The notes beneath the pieces were generated by a model that saw only the letters and a list, made by a program, of their open reading frames with translations, did not search any database and was not told the origin of the DNA. The position numbers and the translations under genes are program-made. From contig NZ_CP088273.1 of the NCBI RefSeq assembly GCF_020731415.2, forward strand, positions 3,665,001 through 3,679,733: a stretch of 14,733 nucleotides of DNA, read 5' to 3'. The DNA is from Phyllobacterium sp. T1293 (lineage in GTDB: Bacteria; Pseudomonadota; Alphaproteobacteria; Rhizobiales; Rhizobiaceae). Every line of letters starts with the position of its first letter. The first letter of the stretch is position 1. Shown piece after piece: positions 13,240-14,733 of the stretch.

Positions 13240-14673
13240 ATGACATTGCACCAGAATCTGATTGACGGCGCTTGGACCGGCGGCGACGCCATTGCCAACA
13301 TTAATCCTTCCAATACCAATGATGTCGTTGGCGAATATGCGCGGGCAACGGCCGAAGACACATTGAATGCCATTGCGGCGGCGAAGGCAGCTTTCCCGGC
13401 ATGGTCACGCTCCGGCATTCTTGAGCGCCATGCGATCCTGCGCAAGACCGCCGACGAGATCACCGCCCGTAAGGATGAGATCGGCCGCCTGTTGTCACGC
13501 GAAGAAGGCAAGACATTGGCCGAAGGTATCGGCGAGACGGTGCGCGCTGCTCAAATCTTTGATTTCTTCGCCGGAGAAGTTCTGCGTCTGGCGGGTGAGG
13601 TCCTGCCGAGCGCGCGCCCGAATATTGGTGTTGAAATCACCCGCGAGCCAGTCGGCGTTGTTGGCATTATCACTCCATGGAATTTTCCCATCGCCATTCC
13701 CGCCTGGAAGATTGCTCCAGCATTGGCCTATGGCAATACAGTCGTGTTCAAGCCAGCTGATCTGGTGCCGGGCTGCTCCTGGGCGATTGTCGACATATTG
13801 CACCGCGCCGGTCTGCCAAAGGGTGTGCTCAACCTTGTCATGGGCAAGGGTTCGGTGGTTGGCCAGACCATTCTCGACAGTGCCGATGTGAATGCCATCA
13901 CCTTCACCGGCTCGGTTGGCACGGGCAAACGCGTCGCCGCTGCCTCCATTGAACATATGCGCAAGTTCCAGCTGGAAATGGGCGGCAAGAACCCCTTCGT
14001 TGTGCTTGATGATGCGGATTTGAACGTCGCCGTGGAAGCAGCTGTTAACAGCGCCTTCTTCTCGACAGGTCAGCGCTGCACGGCGTCCTCGCGTATTATT
14101 GTCACTGAAGGCATTCATGACCGCTTCGTTGCTGCGGCGACCGAGCGTCTGAAAGGCGTTATTGTTGACGATGCGCTGAAGGCCGGAACTCATATTGGCC
14201 CCGTGGTTGATCAGAGCCAGCTGAAGCAGGATGAAGACTATATTGCCATTGGCCAGAGTGAAGGCGCGAAACTTGCTTTTGGCGGCGAGCGGTTGACCCG
14301 CGATAATCCCGGTTTCTATCTGCAGCCGGCATTGTTCACCGAAGCCACCAACCAGATGCGGATTTCGCGCGAGGAGATCTTTGGTCCCGTGGCCAGTGTT
14401 ATCCGGGTCAAGGATTATGAAGAGGCGTTGCATACGGCCAATGATACGCTGTTCGGCCTGTCATCGGGCATCGCCACGACAAGCCTCAAACATGCAACGC
14501 ATTTCAAGCGCAATGCCGAGGCGGGCATGGTGATGGTCAATCTGCCGACAGCCGGTGTGGATTTCCATGTGCCGTTCGGCGGGCGCAAGGGCTCAAGCTA
14601 TGGTCCGCGCGAGCAGGGCAAATATGCTGCTGAATTCTATACGACGGTGAAAACGGCCTACACGCTGGCCTGA
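13240..14673 (+). CDS. NAD(P)-dependent aldehyde dehydrogenase, 2-oxoglutarate semialdehyde dehydrogenase-like
   Basis: This 477-residue aldehyde dehydrogenase has all key residues: Asn148 (PWNFP), Lys171 (FKPA), Glu246 (LEMGGKNP), catalytic Cys280 (GQRC) and Glu379 (EEIFGP). The C-terminal block VNLPTAGVDFHVPFGGRKGSSYGPREQG (433-460) resembles 2-oxoglutarate semialdehyde (2,5-dioxopentanoate) dehydrogenases of pentose and hexaric acid pathways, as remembered. It would feed 2-oxoglutarate into the TCA cycle. No dehydratase for such a pathway is visible in the window, so a different aldehyde is possible. The start at 13240 matches the family N-terminus (NLIDGAW); AGGAAGG at 13221 is rather distant. 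It lies 221 bp after idnD, so it may have its own promoter. Confidence 0.92.
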   Translation: MTLHQNLIDGAWTGGDAIANINPSNTNDVVGEYARATAEDTLNAIAAAKAAFPAWSRSGILERHAILRKTADEITARKDEIGRLLSREEGKTLAEGIGETVRAAQIFDFFAGEVLRLAGEVLPSARPNIGVEITREPVGVVGIITPWNFPIAIPAWKIAPALAYGNTVVFKPADLVPGCSWAIVDILHRAGLPKGVLNLVMGKGSVVGQTILDSADVNAITFTGSVGTGKRVAAASIEHMRKFQLEMGGKNPFVVLDDADLNVAVEAAVNSAFFSTGQRCTASSRIIVTEGIHDRFVAAATERLKGVIVDDALKAGTHIGPVVDQSQLKQDEDYIAIGQSEGAKLAFGGERLTRDNPGFYLQPALFTEATNQMRISREEIFGPVASVIRVKDYEEALHTANDTLFGLSSGIATTSLKHATHFKRNAEAGMVMVNLPTAGVDFHVPFGGRKGSSYGPREQGKYAAEFYTTVKTAYTLA

Positions 14674-14712
14674 AGACAGCCTTTTCTCTTTTTATGACAA
14701 CGTGTTTTGACG

Positions 14713-14732
14713 GGCGGTGCGGTGGCACCGCC
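14713..14732 (+). terminator. Hairpin after the aldehyde dehydrogenase gene, at the window edge
   Basis: GGCGGTGC (14713-14720) pairs perfectly with GCACCGCC (14725-14732) around a GGTG loop, 39 nt after the stop codon. The following bases are cut off by the window edge, so a T-run cannot be checked. It is a likely intrinsic terminator. Confidence 0.6.
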
Positions 14733-14733
14733 T

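Overview
The window looks like the chromosome of an alphaproteobacterium, most likely Hyphomicrobiales (Rhizobiales) of the Brucella/Ochrobactrum/Phyllobacterium kind. This rests on the 23S and 5S rRNA sequence style, the rrn order 23S-5S-tRNA-fMet, the moderate-to-high GC content, and the protein families present. Genus was judged by eye and not by a database search.

Layout. (1) Positions 1 to about 1610 are the distal end of an rRNA operon: the last third of 23S, a spacer able to fold into a long hairpin, 5S, an intrinsic-terminator-like hairpin, a 346-nt gene-free stretch holding a fragmentary copy of the tRNA 5' end, and the initiator tRNA. (2) Positions 1665 to about 3990 hold a small accessory block of three unrelated genes: an AAA_14/DUF4143 ATPase whose promoter carries two 16-bp direct repeats, a GNAT acetyltransferase, and a DUF4180 protein. 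(3) Positions 4038 to 14673 form a sugar-acid catabolic locus. It contains a GntR-type LacI-family repressor and a small protein of unrecognised function; an ABC importer of the polar-amino-acid (PAAT) architecture (binding protein, two permeases, ATPase); a D-2-hydroxyacid dehydrogenase and a beta-hydroxyacid dehydrogenase; a convergent pair for a gluconate 5-dehydrogenase-like SDR and gluconokinase; a divergent L-idonate 5-dehydrogenase-like enzyme; and an aldehyde dehydrogenase resembling 2-oxoglutarate semialdehyde dehydrogenases.

How the genes work together. A perfect 16-bp palindrome, ATGTTATCGATAACAT, occurs twice, once in the lacI/ABC divergent control region and once between idnO and idnD. 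A degenerate third copy lies just before the binding-protein gene. The sequence is close to the known E. coli GntR/IdnR operator pattern, so the LacI-type protein encoded here very probably controls the whole locus. The enzymes fit a funnel: 2-ketoaldonates are reduced by the 2-hydroxyacid dehydrogenase, L-idonate is oxidised to 5-ketogluconate (IdnD), that is reduced to gluconate (IdnO), and gluconate is phosphorylated (GntK) to 6-phosphogluconate.

The most interesting point is the transporter. It has an amino-acid-importer architecture but sits in a sugar-acid regulon. Its binding protein keeps the carboxylate-binding Arg and appears to have lost the Asp that normally holds the ligand alpha-amino group. 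I therefore infer an importer for a sugar acid or ketoaldonate, not for an amino acid.
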